Shown: piece after piece, positions 34,724-42,436 of the stretch
Layout of the letters: each line of letters starts with the position of its first letter
How positions within the stretch are numbered: the stretch's first letter is position 1
From: Chlorobiota bacterium
Lineage (GTDB): Bacteria > Bacteroidota > Bacteroidia > Bacteroidales > Marinilabiliaceae
Reading direction: 5' to 3'
DNA: 42,436 bases
Assembly: GCA_013153405.1 (NCBI GenBank)
Contig: JAADEM010000057.1
Location: 1-42,436, forward strand
The notes under the pieces: generated by a model
Told to the model about the DNA's origin: nothing
The model's database searches: none
What the model saw: the letters and a program-made list of their open reading frames with translations, nothing else
Position numbers and translations under genes: made by a program

Positions 34724-37700
34724 ATGCCTGAAAATCCCACCCTGAAAATATATAAGGCTTCTGCAGGCTCAGGAAAAACATACACTTTAGCCTGGGAATT
34801 TTTATCATTGCTTTTTTCAAACCCATACAACTACAAGTCGATACTTGCTGTTACTTTCACCAACAAAGCCACGGCTGAAATGAAAAGCCGAATCCTGGAA
34901 TACCTGTTTTCCCTGACCATTGATGACAATCCGGAATTTCTGGACAAACTTTGTGAACACACAGGCAAAAGCAGCAATGAAATAAGAAAAACAGCAAAAC
35001 TGATCCTGACAAATATTCTAAACGACTTTTCACATTTCAGCATTTCAACCATTGATAGTTTTGTTCAAAAAGTTATAAGGTCGTTTGCTTTTGAAGCCGG
35101 CCTTCCCACTAATTTATACACCGAGCTAAACTATAAGACAGTACTCAGCGAAGCTGTTGATACCCTGTTGAGAGAAATTAACCTTGAAGGTAATGAGGAG
35201 CTGAAAAAATGGATGCTGAACCAGGCGTTCATCAAACTTCAGGAAGGAAAAGACTGGAAAACATCAAGAGATTTGAATGAATTGGGAGAAGAGCTTTTCA
35301 AAGAACAGCTACAGGGAATAAGCAGCGAAATGGCAGAAAAAACAGGTAGCATTGAGTTTATGAACGAATATGTTAAAACGCTACAAAACCTAAAAAAAAC
35401 ATTCGAATCAGAAACAACCATCCTGGCACAAGCCATACAATCAAAATTAAAAGAATACAACATCACAAAAGATGACCTTGCAGGAAAATCAAGGTCTCCG
35501 TTAATAAACATCTTTAAACTTATCGACTGTAAAGATTTTAAAGCAACAACGGTTCAGACTTTAATAAAAAATCTGTTCAAAATCAACTCGGTTGATGATG
35601 TAATAAATAAAACCATAAAAGCGGATAGAAAACAAATAGTTGAAGAGTGCTATTTTAACGGACTTGAAGAAGCAATTGAAAGGCTAAAAAGGTATCTTCT
35701 CGAAAAATCGACCGAATATTACACTTCGTTAGAAGTATTATCCAGAATACGCTCTCTCGCTGTTTTAACCAATATTTCAGAAAAAATAACCCGGATATCT
35801 CACGACAAAAACATTTTTCTGCTTGCAAATGCAAATATCCTGCTGAAAAACATCATTGATGAAAATGATACACCATTCATTTATGAAAAAACTGGTACCA
35901 GATACAACAATTTTATGATTGATGAGTTTCAGGACACCTCCAATCTTCAATGGAATAACTTTAAACCATTAATAAGCAACGGACTCAGCGAGGGTAAAAG
36001 TTCGCTTATTGTGGGTGACGTAAAACAATCCATCTACAGATGGAGAAATTCGGAGTGGAAGTTACTCGACAGTAAAGTAGAGCTTGAGTTCCCAGGCTAC
36101 AGCAAAATCAAACGACTCGAGTACAATTACAGAAGTCTTGAAAAAGTTATCCTGTTCAACAATTTTATTTTTAAGTCGGCCTCAAAACTCCTGCAAAAAC
36201 ATTTTAACGATACCATTGAAGAGGATAGTCAGGAACAATCAATGGAAACAACCATTATTAATGCATATTCAGACACAGAACAAAAGATTCCGTCACACAA
36301 AAAAAACAGCGGCGGATATACTGAAATGACTTTCATTGAAACCTCTAAAGATAAAGAGTTTGAAGATGCTGCTCTACCTCTGTTAATCGACAAAATAAAC
36401 AAGCTGAAAAATTCCGGATATGAATACCGTGACATATGTATTCTTGTAAGAGAGAAAAAAGAGGGACGAAAAGTTTCGGAATACCTGATGAGCGGAGAAA
36501 ACCCACTACCGGTAATATCAGATGAATCCCTGTTTCTCGAAAGTTCTCCGGCTGTGGATATGGTAATAAATCAGCTAAAATTTATTCAGAACCCGTCAAA
36601 CGAAGTATTAAAAGCATACATTAAGCTATACAATAAAATTTTATCGGATAGTAACAACTATATAAATTCAAAGAGTATTTCATTTGACATTCTGTCGGGA
36701 AACGAATTCCGTAAAGAAGATAAGTTACCTGAGCATATAGAGTCATTAAAGGGAAAACCCTTGTTCGAGCTAATGGAATCGTTAATCCGACAGCTTCCGG
36801 AATGGTTACAATACAATCAGGCACCATATTTAAAAGAATTACTAAATAAAGTACAGGATTTCATTACAACAAAATCGGTAAATGTTTCCGATTTTCTGGA
36901 ATGGTGGGAAGATAAAGGAAAAACAACCTCTATTACTACCCCTGAAGGTCAGAATGCCGTAAAAATAATGACAATTCACAAATCAAAAGGTCTGGAATTC
37001 AAGGCTGTTATCGTACCGTTTTGTCATTGGGACCTCGATACAACAAAAAACAACACACTGTTATGGTGTAAACCTGACACAGCCCCGTTTAATCTACTTG
37101 AGATTGTTCCGGTCAGATATGGGTCCGGACTTACCAGAACAATATTTGCAAAAGATTTTTACAGAGAACGTTTACTTCAGTTTATTGACAACCTGAACAT
37201 TCTGTATGTTGCATTCACCAGAGCCCGGGAAGCTTTGATTACCATAAGCAAAGTAGGATCTGAAAAATTAAATACAGTAGGAGAGCTTCTTTACAGAACC
37301 GTAACGAACACAGAAGGAAATGAGGTGCTTCCGGAAACGGTATCAGACAGCGTATGGAACGAAGAAACCAAGACTTTTACATTGGGCAATCCGCAAAAAC
37401 AACACATTAACAAAACAGAATTCACCGATGCCCTGATAAAACCATTCAAAACCATTCCCTTCAACGAAAGAATTAAGATCCATACCGATAGCGATGCCCT
37501 TAATCCCGATATACTTCAACCATACCGGGTTCACGGCAAGCTTATGCACCTGCTGTTTGAAAAAATAATGACTAAAGATGATATAGAACCGGCAATCAAC
37601 TCATTAATAATTGAAGGAAAACTGCCGGCAGCTACAGGTAGTGAATTAAAAGAAAAAATAACACACCTGTTGTCATCACCTCCATACAAGGACTGGTTCA

Positions 37701-37960
37701 GCAATAAGTTTGAGATTCGTAATGAAACCTCGATATTAAAAAATGACGGTATTTCCCGGCCTGACAGAGTTATGATAAATAAAAAGGACAAAAGTGTAAT
37801 TGTGGTTGATTACAAATTCGGAAAATTAAAAAACATAAAGTACATAAAACAAGTGCTCAGCTATATGAAACTTCTTAATGAGATGGGATATACAAATATA
37901 AAAGGCTACCTTTGGTATATCAACAATGAGATAAGTCTGGAAGAAATTAAGCTTAGCTAG
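34724..37960 (+). CDS. UvrD/AddA-type helicase-nuclease (RecB-like)
   Basis: A protein of 1078 residues. Walker A is 'KASAGSGKTYTLAWEF' (residues 9-24), with motif Ia 'TFTNKATAEMKSRI', Walker B 'MIDEFQDTSNLQW' with Asp400, motif III/IV 'VGDVKQSIYRWRNSEW' and 'LEYNYRS', and late motif 'KIMTIHKSKGLEFKAVIVPF' (motif V/VI region, near 748-767). 'LNILYVAFTRAREALI' follows. The C-terminal nuclease has the PD-(D/E)XK core 'RPDRVMINKKDKSVIVVDYKFGKL' with Asp1029 and Lys1031. It should unwind and resect DNA ends for recombination, normally with an AddB-type partner that is not adjacent here. Its stop codon overlaps the convergent stop of the next gene within CTAG. Confidence 0.9.
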   Translation: MPENPTLKIYKASAGSGKTYTLAWEFLSLLFSNPYNYKSILAVTFTNKATAEMKSRILEYLFSLTIDDNPEFLDKLCEHTGKSSNEIRKTAKLILTNILNDFSHFSISTIDSFVQKVIRSFAFEAGLPTNLYTELNYKTVLSEAVDTLLREINLEGNEELKKWMLNQAFIKLQEGKDWKTSRDLNELGEELFKEQLQGISSEMAEKTGSIEFMNEYVKTLQNLKKTFESETTILAQAIQSKLKEYNITKDDLAGKSRSPLINIFKLIDCKDFKATTVQTLIKNLFKINSVDDVINKTIKADRKQIVEECYFNGLEEAIERLKRYLLEKSTEYYTSLEVLSRIRSLAVLTNISEKITRISHDKNIFLLANANILLKNIIDENDTPFIYEKTGTRYNNFMIDEFQDTSNLQWNNFKPLISNGLSEGKSSLIVGDVKQSIYRWRNSEWKLLDSKVELEFPGYSKIKRLEYNYRSLEKVILFNNFIFKSASKLLQKHFNDTIEEDSQEQSMETTIINAYSDTEQKIPSHKKNSGGYTEMTFIETSKDKEFEDAALPLLIDKINKLKNSGYEYRDICILVREKKEGRKVSEYLMSGENPLPVISDESLFLESSPAVDMVINQLKFIQNPSNEVLKAYIKLYNKILSDSNNYINSKSISFDILSGNEFRKEDKLPEHIESLKGKPLFELMESLIRQLPEWLQYNQAPYLKELLNKVQDFITTKSVNVSDFLEWWEDKGKTTSITTPEGQNAVKIMTIHKSKGLEFKAVIVPFCHWDLDTTKNNTLLWCKPDTAPFNLLEIVPVRYGSGLTRTIFAKDFYRERLLQFIDNLNILYVAFTRAREALITISKVGSEKLNTVGELLYRTVTNTEGNEVLPETVSDSVWNEETKTFTLGNPQKQHINKTEFTDALIKPFKTIPFNERIKIHTDSDALNPDILQPYRVHGKLMHLLFEKIMTKDDIEPAINSLIIEGKLPAATGSELKEKITHLLSSPPYKDWFSNKFEIRNETSILKNDGISRPDRVMINKKDKSVIVVDYKFGKLKNIKYIKQVLSYMKLLNEMGYTNIKGYLWYINNEISLEEIKLS

Positions 37961-38346
37961 TCAAGAATTCCCATAATCCAGTCATAAGCAGCATCAAAAG
38001 TACTGAACGGCTTAACCGACTCTTCTGATATTTTTTCAATCAACATTGGATAAACGATATTTTTATAAGAATCAACTATTACCGCTATTTTAATACCCTT
38101 AAATAACTCCTTATTATCACTTAACAATGAAAGAATTTTTTGGGTATCTGTTATGTTAACATCCATATCAGCCCCCCTGAAATCATTAATTAATCCTATT
38201 ACAGACGAATTAATGGCTTCCTTTTCAATCAGCTCAAGCCATGATTTATAAACATCCGAAAAACTGACCTTCCCCCTGACTTCCCGGATTATAACCTTTC
38301 CGTTATCACTATATTTAAATTTAATTTTAGGCGATTCCTCAGACAC
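37957..38346 (-). CDS. STAS/SpoIIAA-like protein B
   Basis: A protein of about 129 residues. No ATG is available: GTG at 38346 (giving MSEESPKIKF) is preferred to TTG at 38352. It is a close paralogue of the product of 38480-38854, sharing 'IxREV/LxG', 'NDFRGAD' / 'NDLREAG', 'IKIAVIVDSYKNIVYPM' / 'IKIAVVVSSYKNIVFPM' and 'KPFSTFDAAYDWI' / 'KPFSTIEAARNWI'. The pattern of alternating strands and helices, with no signal peptide, fits a cytoplasmic STAS/SpoIIAA-like fold. Function unknown. It converges on the helicase gene, sharing CTAG as both stop codons. Confidence 0.7.
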   Translation of the reverse strand: MSEESPKIKFKYSDNGKVIIREVRGKVSFSDVYKSWLELIEKEAINSSVIGLINDFRGADMDVNITDTQKILSLLSDNKELFKGIKIAVIVDSYKNIVYPMLIEKISEESVKPFSTFDAAYDWIMGILD

Positions 38347-38479
38347 GGGCAATAATTTTTACTTTTAATAATCTAAAATTAAGTCAAAGCATTTTCTTTT
38401 TCAACAAACGATTTACATATTTTATGAATGGCTTAATCTTTAATTATTAACACACGTAATGACATGATGAATCATTAAT

Positions 38480-38854
38480 TTAATAATCATCATTTATCCA
38501 GTTTCGTGCTGCCTCGATTGTACTAAAAGGTTTTATCTGAATTTTTTTTGAAATTTTATTCCCAACCATAGGAAATACAATGTTTTTATAGGAACTTACC
38601 ACTACTGCTATTTTTATTCTTGAAAACAGTTCAATATTTTCTTCAAACAAATCAATAAGTTTATGAATTTCATGCACATCCATTAACAAGCCAGCTTCCC
38701 TCAGGTCATTTATTACACCTTTCATATCTGGTCTCAACCCACCTTCTTCTATAAGCCTAAGCCACAAATTATATATTTCTTTAAAATCTCCCTCTCCTTT
38801 TAACTCACGTATTAAAATACTTTCATCATCAATATATCTGCAGTATACATCCAT
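38480..38854 (-). CDS. STAS/SpoIIAA-like protein C
   Basis: A protein of 124 residues with an ATG start. Paralogue of the gene that ends at 37957, arranged in the same direction with 133 bases between them; a tandem duplication is the simplest explanation. The conserved points are Asp-Leu-Arg in 'VINDLREAG', the block 'IKIAVVVSSYKNIVFPM' and the ending 'FSTIEAARNWINDDY'. It also resembles the more diverged protein encoded at 19400. No catalytic or phosphorylation motif is apparent. Function unknown. Confidence 0.75.
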   Translation of the reverse strand: MDVYCRYIDDESILIRELKGEGDFKEIYNLWLRLIEEGGLRPDMKGVINDLREAGLLMDVHEIHKLIDLFEENIELFSRIKIAVVVSSYKNIVFPMVGNKISKKIQIKPFSTIEAARNWINDDY

Positions 38855-39188
38855 ACGGTAGAATAATGTTGAAAAAAATAATGGTTTAAAACTAAACCGG
38901 ATTTTTTTAACTGTTAAACTTATTTCCTTAATAAATATACACCTTTTGTGTCAAAAAACACATTAATATTTAATAAATATTTAAATCTTCAGCATTCAAA
39001 ATACTTGCTATTCATAATAATAAAACCAACTATCTGCAAAAAGTATGGTATTTAATCACAAACGTTTAAAACTATTATTAACTTTACATTTTAAGAAAAA
39101 TCACAAAAGATATATGTAATTAAACCCCAACCGCTACAAAAACAGATTAATTGTTCTCTATTGAATAGCCACCACTGCATAAATCGGG
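38855..39188. other. AT-rich gap with no recognised gene
   Basis: These 334 bases are very AT-rich. They contain the small inverted repeat TGTG-(8)-CACA near 38948-38962 and an imperfect minus-strand TACTTTTT element near 39038-39045 that could lie upstream of STAS-like gene C. The longest ORFs are about 25 codons and unconvincing. Nothing else is seen. Confidence 0.5.
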
Positions 39189-39851
39189 TTAAATAAGCTT
39201 TATTTCTCCGAAAAACTCTGGAACATGAAAATTTGGGGTTTCAGTATTTATAGGATTCCAACTTAAAAAATGCACTTCAGGTGTTTCATCACCACATTTA
39301 TAAAAATTAGCTCTGAACTGCTGACCTTTACTAAATCTGATGTTATGACGATAAAATGCCACTGCCGGTATTTTCATTACTATTTCATACCTGAAATCTC
39401 CGGTTTTTACATCAAATGGTTCTGAGCCTAGTGTTGATTTTTTTTCTATTTTACTTATAATATCAACATCAGCTCGGGTACGGCTCTTAGCAGCCAACTC
39501 CCTGTCTTCCATTTGCTCTCCATATCCCAGCAACTGAGTCCCGATACAGTTTGTTTCAAGATTATAATACCCTTTACCGTCAAAATCACAAAAAAACTCA
39601 CAACAACTATCTTCCCAAACCAAACTGTTTGGTTCAGTATTTAATGCTCTCACCGCTTTTTCATGAACACGAAACTTTAAATAAAGATTGTCTTCATCGT
39701 ATCCCATCTTAAAATTTACATCAGGTTTATATGGATAATCACTCCAGTTTACCTCTCCTATCACATCCCCTGTTAGTTTATCAAGTTCGGCAGATATTGA
39801 ATCCAATGAACCATCTTTTAATTTTAAAAATGGTATTTCTAAAGACTTCAT
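39189..39851 (-). CDS. Carbohydrate-binding family 9-like (CBM9/DOMON) protein
   Basis: A protein of 220 residues from the ATG at 39851 (MKSLEIPFLKL); a GTG three codons earlier is less likely. The region 'FKMGYDEDNLYLKFRVHEKAVRA', then 'VWEDSCCEFFCDFDGKGYYNLETNCIG', and late 'FRANFYKCGDETPEVHFLSWNPINTETPNFHVPEFFGEIKL' matches the CBM9-like carbohydrate-binding domain found in many Bacteroidota proteins, here by itself. There is no signal peptide, so it is probably cytoplasmic or non-classically placed. It ends with the family-like 'W-x-P ... P-x-F-H-x-P-x-x-F-G' pattern. It lies 94 bases downstream of the kinase-like gene, same strand. Confidence 0.78.
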   Translation of the reverse strand: MKSLEIPFLKLKDGSLDSISAELDKLTGDVIGEVNWSDYPYKPDVNFKMGYDEDNLYLKFRVHEKAVRALNTEPNSLVWEDSCCEFFCDFDGKGYYNLETNCIGTQLLGYGEQMEDRELAAKSRTRADVDIISKIEKKSTLGSEPFDVKTGDFRYEIVMKIPAVAFYRHNIRFSKGQQFRANFYKCGDETPEVHFLSWNPINTETPNFHVPEFFGEIKLI

Positions 39852-39945
39852 AATATTCACTATAAAATTACATATTAAAATTACGGGGAAACCTCAGGAA
39901 TTTCCTTCAATCACCCCGTAAAAACAATTAATTATTCATCTTAAA

Positions 39946-41049
39946 TTACTTCTTAGCATACTTTTTTACTATATTTTCCATCTCGTCATACTTCTCTTCC
40001 ATACTTTTTAATAATTTTATCTGAGCACGGGTGCGGACAAGATTGTGTTCCGGATATTCGATCCTGTAATAATTATCCCCATCGATGTAATCATCAAGGA
40101 ACCTAACCGCTTGTTCGTAAGTAAGTAATTTTGCCCCAAAAGCCAGCGTTTCTATCTCTGCTTCTGTCAGAAAATCAATTGCCTCACTTAAATATCCTTT
40201 TATAAATCCCCGGTAAAGGTCCATGTTAATATTTATATTGTCAAGGTTCGGATCATCTTCTTTACTGGTATTTGCCCCGTTACGTATGGCATCTCCTATA
40301 TCATAACAAACATACCCCGGCATGACAGTATCAAGGTCAATAACGCACAGGATCTCATCATTCTCATCAAGAAGAACATTATTGAATTTAGTATCCTGAT
40401 GCACGATACGCTCTGGTATTATACCTTCACGCCCCATCTTCACTATCTTTTTATACTCCTCAGAACGTTCCATCAAAAAATCCACCTCTTCCTGTACCTC
40501 CTTCAACCTGCCAACCGGATCATCAGCAACTCTTTTTTTGAAGTTCTCAATACGCATTTCCGTATTATGAAAGTCTGGCAGTACCGGATACAGAGGTTCA
40601 CCCGGTAAATCAGACAGCATTTTCTGGAATTGTCCGAAAGCCTTTCCTCCTGTTATTGCCTGTTGTTCATTCGATAACTGATTATATGAACGTGCACCCT
40701 CAATAAACAAAAACATCCTCCAATAGCGGTCCTCTGCCTCCTCATAAACATACCCCTTACCATCAATAGTGTCAATAGGTGTCATAACCTGACGCTTCAG
40801 GTCTGCCCCCGGAACCTTTTCCAGTTTTGAGCGAATATGATCAGTTACTCTTTTTATATTTTTGGTTAGCTCGGGAACATTTTTAAAAATATGATGATTA
40901 ATTATCTGCAAAAGATAATTAGGAGCATCTTCTTCTTTGGTCTCAACTCTGTACGTTGTATTTATGAGTCCGTCACCAAAAACTTTCGCATTATCAAATG
41001 TACCTTCTGTTTTAAATTGTTCTACAATTTTTTTAATATTTTCTGCCAT
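39946..41049 (-). CDS. N-acetylhexosamine-1-kinase-like aminoglycoside-phosphotransferase-fold kinase
   Basis: A protein of 367 residues from the ATG at 41049 (MAENIKKIVEQF); a TTG at 41064 is less likely. The APH fold is shown by 'VFGDGLINTTYRVE' (nucleotide loop), 'RIVHQDTKFNNVLLDEND' with catalytic Asp219, and 'CVIDLDTVMPGYVCYDIGDAIR' with the metal-binding Asp. The overall pattern matches the NahK group, which phosphorylates GlcNAc or GalNAc at C1. The sugar cannot be fixed from sequence alone. Same direction as the CBM9-like gene, and divergent from the methyltransferase gene; an AACAA-(5)-TTGTT repeat lies between the two starts. Confidence 0.8.
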   Translation of the reverse strand: MAENIKKIVEQFKTEGTFDNAKVFGDGLINTTYRVETKEEDAPNYLLQIINHHIFKNVPELTKNIKRVTDHIRSKLEKVPGADLKRQVMTPIDTIDGKGYVYEEAEDRYWRMFLFIEGARSYNQLSNEQQAITGGKAFGQFQKMLSDLPGEPLYPVLPDFHNTEMRIENFKKRVADDPVGRLKEVQEEVDFLMERSEEYKKIVKMGREGIIPERIVHQDTKFNNVLLDENDEILCVIDLDTVMPGYVCYDIGDAIRNGANTSKEDDPNLDNININMDLYRGFIKGYLSEAIDFLTEAEIETLAFGAKLLTYEQAVRFLDDYIDGDNYYRIEYPEHNLVRTRAQIKLLKSMEEKYDEMENIVKKYAKK

Positions 41050-41115
41050 AATTATTAAATTCAAAAAATCATTTTACTTAAATAATATTTATTTTTTTCA
41101 ACACCCTAAAGTTAT

Positions 41116-41130
41116 AACAAATTAATTGTT
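41116..41130. promoter_or_regulatory. AACAA-attaa-TTGTT inverted repeat in a divergent gap
   Basis: A perfect 5-bp inverted repeat with a 5-base spacer, between the start codons of the kinase-like and methyltransferase genes (114-base gap). It may be an operator, but such short repeats are common in AT-rich DNA. Confidence 0.25.
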
Positions 41131-41163
41131 GTAATAATAACTATTTTTACGAAAAAATATTAT

Positions 41164-41901
41164 ATGACCATCCATCCCGATAAAGACCCGATAGGCAACG
41201 CCATTATGGATTACATGAATGGCATACGAAATGAAAATATCACAGTAAGTTCTGACATTTCCGAAGATGATTTTATTCCGGTACAATATCTTTTCCGAAC
41301 ATTCAGTGAAATGCCTGAAATAGAACAGAAAGCATTATTATTGTGTAAAGGCAGGACACTTGATATCGGAGCAGGCTCAGGAAGCCATTCTCTTTTTTTA
41401 CAGGAAAAAGGTATTGACATTACAGCTCTTGACATTTCCAAACTAGCATGCAAGTGCTGTAAAATACGTGGCATAAAAAAGGTTAAAAACAAAGATTTTT
41501 TTGACTTATCATTTAATGAAAAATACGATACTTTACTAATGCTTATGAACGGTATCGGATTTACCGGAACACTTGCGGGTCTCGATAAGTTTCTCACATA
41601 TGCCAGGTCTTTATTAACCTCCGGGGGACAAATACTTCTTGACAGCTCCGATATCAGGTACATGTTTGAAGACGAAGACGAAGAGACACAATTCGAAATA
41701 TTTAATTCACCTATGGCACCATACTATGGTGAAATTGAATACATAATGACATATAAAAACATTGATGGTGAACCTTTTAAATGGCTCTTCATAGACCCGG
41801 ACACTCTAAAGACAATAGCTGAAAACCAGGGTTTTAAACTCAAACTTCTTCACAAGGGTAATAATAATGATTTCCTGGCTCAGCTAACCATCAGGCACTA
41901 A
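41164..41901 (+). CDS. SAM-dependent methyltransferase, class I
   Basis: A protein of 245 residues. Motif I is 'LDIGAGSGSHSLFLQEKG' (SAM-binding GxGxG), followed by the acidic 'ITALDISKLACKCC', motif IV 'KYDTLLMLMNGIGFTGTL' and 'LTSGGQILLDSSDIRYMF'. The substrate is not identifiable; the C-terminal region 'EPFKWLFIDPDTLKTIAENQGFKLKLLHKG' resembles small-molecule methyltransferases. It diverges from the kinase-like gene. ATG start 114 bases away. Confidence 0.85.
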   Translation: MTIHPDKDPIGNAIMDYMNGIRNENITVSSDISEDDFIPVQYLFRTFSEMPEIEQKALLLCKGRTLDIGAGSGSHSLFLQEKGIDITALDISKLACKCCKIRGIKKVKNKDFFDLSFNEKYDTLLMLMNGIGFTGTLAGLDKFLTYARSLLTSGGQILLDSSDIRYMFEDEDEETQFEIFNSPMAPYYGEIEYIMTYKNIDGEPFKWLFIDPDTLKTIAENQGFKLKLLHKGNNNDFLAQLTIRH

Positions 41902-41982
41902 ACATCAACAAATATGTGTTTTTTATTAACAACTCTTAAACGTAAGCTTAAAAATGATTATTTTTACAAAACATAAATAAAA

Positions 41983-41997
41983 TTGTGTATATCACAA
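41983..41997. promoter_or_regulatory. TTGTG-tatat-CACAA inverted repeat upstream of the Ig-like gene
   Basis: A perfect 5-bp inverted repeat with a 5-base spacer, 53 bases before the ATG at 42051. It has the look of a CRP/FNR-family operator half-site pair but is shorter in spacing than the E. coli consensus. No supporting second site is present. Confidence 0.3.
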
Positions 41998-42050
41998 CAT
42001 TCCGAAACATTTATTTGTTTTATAACGTACTAACAGAAAATATTAGAGTT

Positions 42051-42436
42051 ATGAAAAATATTTACTCCTTATTAATTATTTTTTCTTTATCCACCGTTAC
42101 ATCTTTTGCTCAACTCACTGTTGACACATACGATCCTGTTCAGGACGCGATAAATGTTAGTAAAGATATTAATACATTCTCACTAACTTTTAACCAAGAT
42201 ATTCAGTTTAATTCTGATGATATATATTTTATATATATTAAAAGATATGGTGATGATTCTCAAATTGCCAGATACTTGATCATTTATGGAGATGCTGACG
42301 ATGAACTTTCAATAAGTGGCAGCCAATTCTTAATTTCAGATGCAACACTTACATTTGATTACGACTCAACATATTACATAACTATAGATGCTAATACAAT
42401 ACAATCATTGGGAGGTGCTGAAAATTATGCAGGAAT
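42051..42436 (+). CDS. Secreted Ig-like (Big_5/SbsA-type) protein, 5' part only
   Basis: An open reading frame that runs off the window. It begins 'MKNIYSLLIIFSLSTVTSFAQ', a clear signal peptide, then 'LTVDTYDPVQDAINVSKD' and 'FSLTFNQDIQFNSDDIYF', matching the SbsA-type Ig-like domain ('P-x-x-x-A-x-x-V-x-x-x ... L-x-F-x-x-x-I'). At least 128 residues are encoded. Such proteins in Bacteroidota often continue with more Ig-like domains and a type-IX secretion sorting domain; the 3' end is needed to test this. The start is the ATG after TATTAGAGTT. Confidence 0.8.
   Translation, partial: MKNIYSLLIIFSLSTVTSFAQLTVDTYDPVQDAINVSKDINTFSLTFNQDIQFNSDDIYFIYIKRYGDDSQIARYLIIYGDADDELSISGSQFLISDATLTFDYDSTYYITIDANTIQSLGGAENYAG

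Noticed and set aside
39045-39119. 24-codon plus-strand ORF in the AT-rich gap
   Set aside because: It is short, lysine- and leucine-rich by AT bias, and has no promoter or conserved pattern.
39860-41064. Longer N-termini of the CBM9-like and kinase-like proteins
   Set aside because: The extended forms begin at GTG or TTG, while an ATG lies three and five codons downstream respectively and gives normal family N-termini.

Overview
The window looks like chromosomal DNA from a bacterium of the phylum Bacteroidota, probably an anaerobic or facultative member of the Bacteroidales/Marinilabiliales type. The evidence is the AT-rich sequence, the near absence of Shine-Dalgarno sequences, several promoter elements of the TAnnTTTG type, a TonB-dependent receptor with a carboxypeptidase-regulatory N-terminus, a Tricorn-like secreted protease, and a fused thrA followed by a phosphoglycerate-mutase-like gene and thrC. 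Indolepyruvate:ferredoxin oxidoreductase genes point to anaerobic amino-acid metabolism. I cannot name the species.

Layout. 0-10 kb: mostly minus-strand envelope genes (Tricorn-like protease, DUF2721-type membrane protein, AsmA-like protein, small possible lipoprotein), a plus-strand porin and a secreted alpha/beta hydrolase, the last two converging on a bidirectional terminator. 10.15-10.54 kb: a gene-free block of GC-rich palindromes and nested inverted repeats. 10.5-14.6 kb: iorB-iorA, a YjbQ-family gene with a TTGG tetranucleotide array against its start codon, and a D-2-hydroxyacid dehydrogenase. 14.8-18.6 kb: TonB-dependent receptor and ornithine aminotransferase. 18.8-25 kb: an unrecognised gene paired with a STAS-like gene, argS, a MORN/TonB-C protein, a small membrane protein, a HAD phosphatase, and a B3/4-domain gene with a WalJ-type metallo-hydrolase. 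25-27 kb: a DUF4097-like protein and a TPR protein.

27-32.4 kb is a complete threonine operon on the minus strand: promoter, leader peptide, terminator, thrA, apgM-like gene, thrC. The leader was found by reading the sequence upstream of thrA. It is a 22-codon ORF with eight threonine codons, followed by an intrinsic terminator, and preceded by a promoter with a perfect TTTG and a perfect TAnnTTTG element. This is a convincing classical attenuator and is the most informative non-coding feature here. The apgM-like gene sits where a homoserine kinase is required.

32.4-42.4 kb: mtnA divergent from an orphan sugar-binding lipoprotein, an AddA/RecB-like helicase-nuclease, two tandem STAS-like paralogues related to the one at 19.4 kb, a CBM9-like protein, an N-acetylhexosamine-kinase-like protein, a methyltransferase, and the 5' end of a secreted Ig-like protein that runs off the window. 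I found no rRNA, tRNA, CRISPR array, intact insertion sequence or prophage. Remnants of dispersed intergenic repeats occur at 16-70, 3484-3620, 10201-10534 and 13320-13558.
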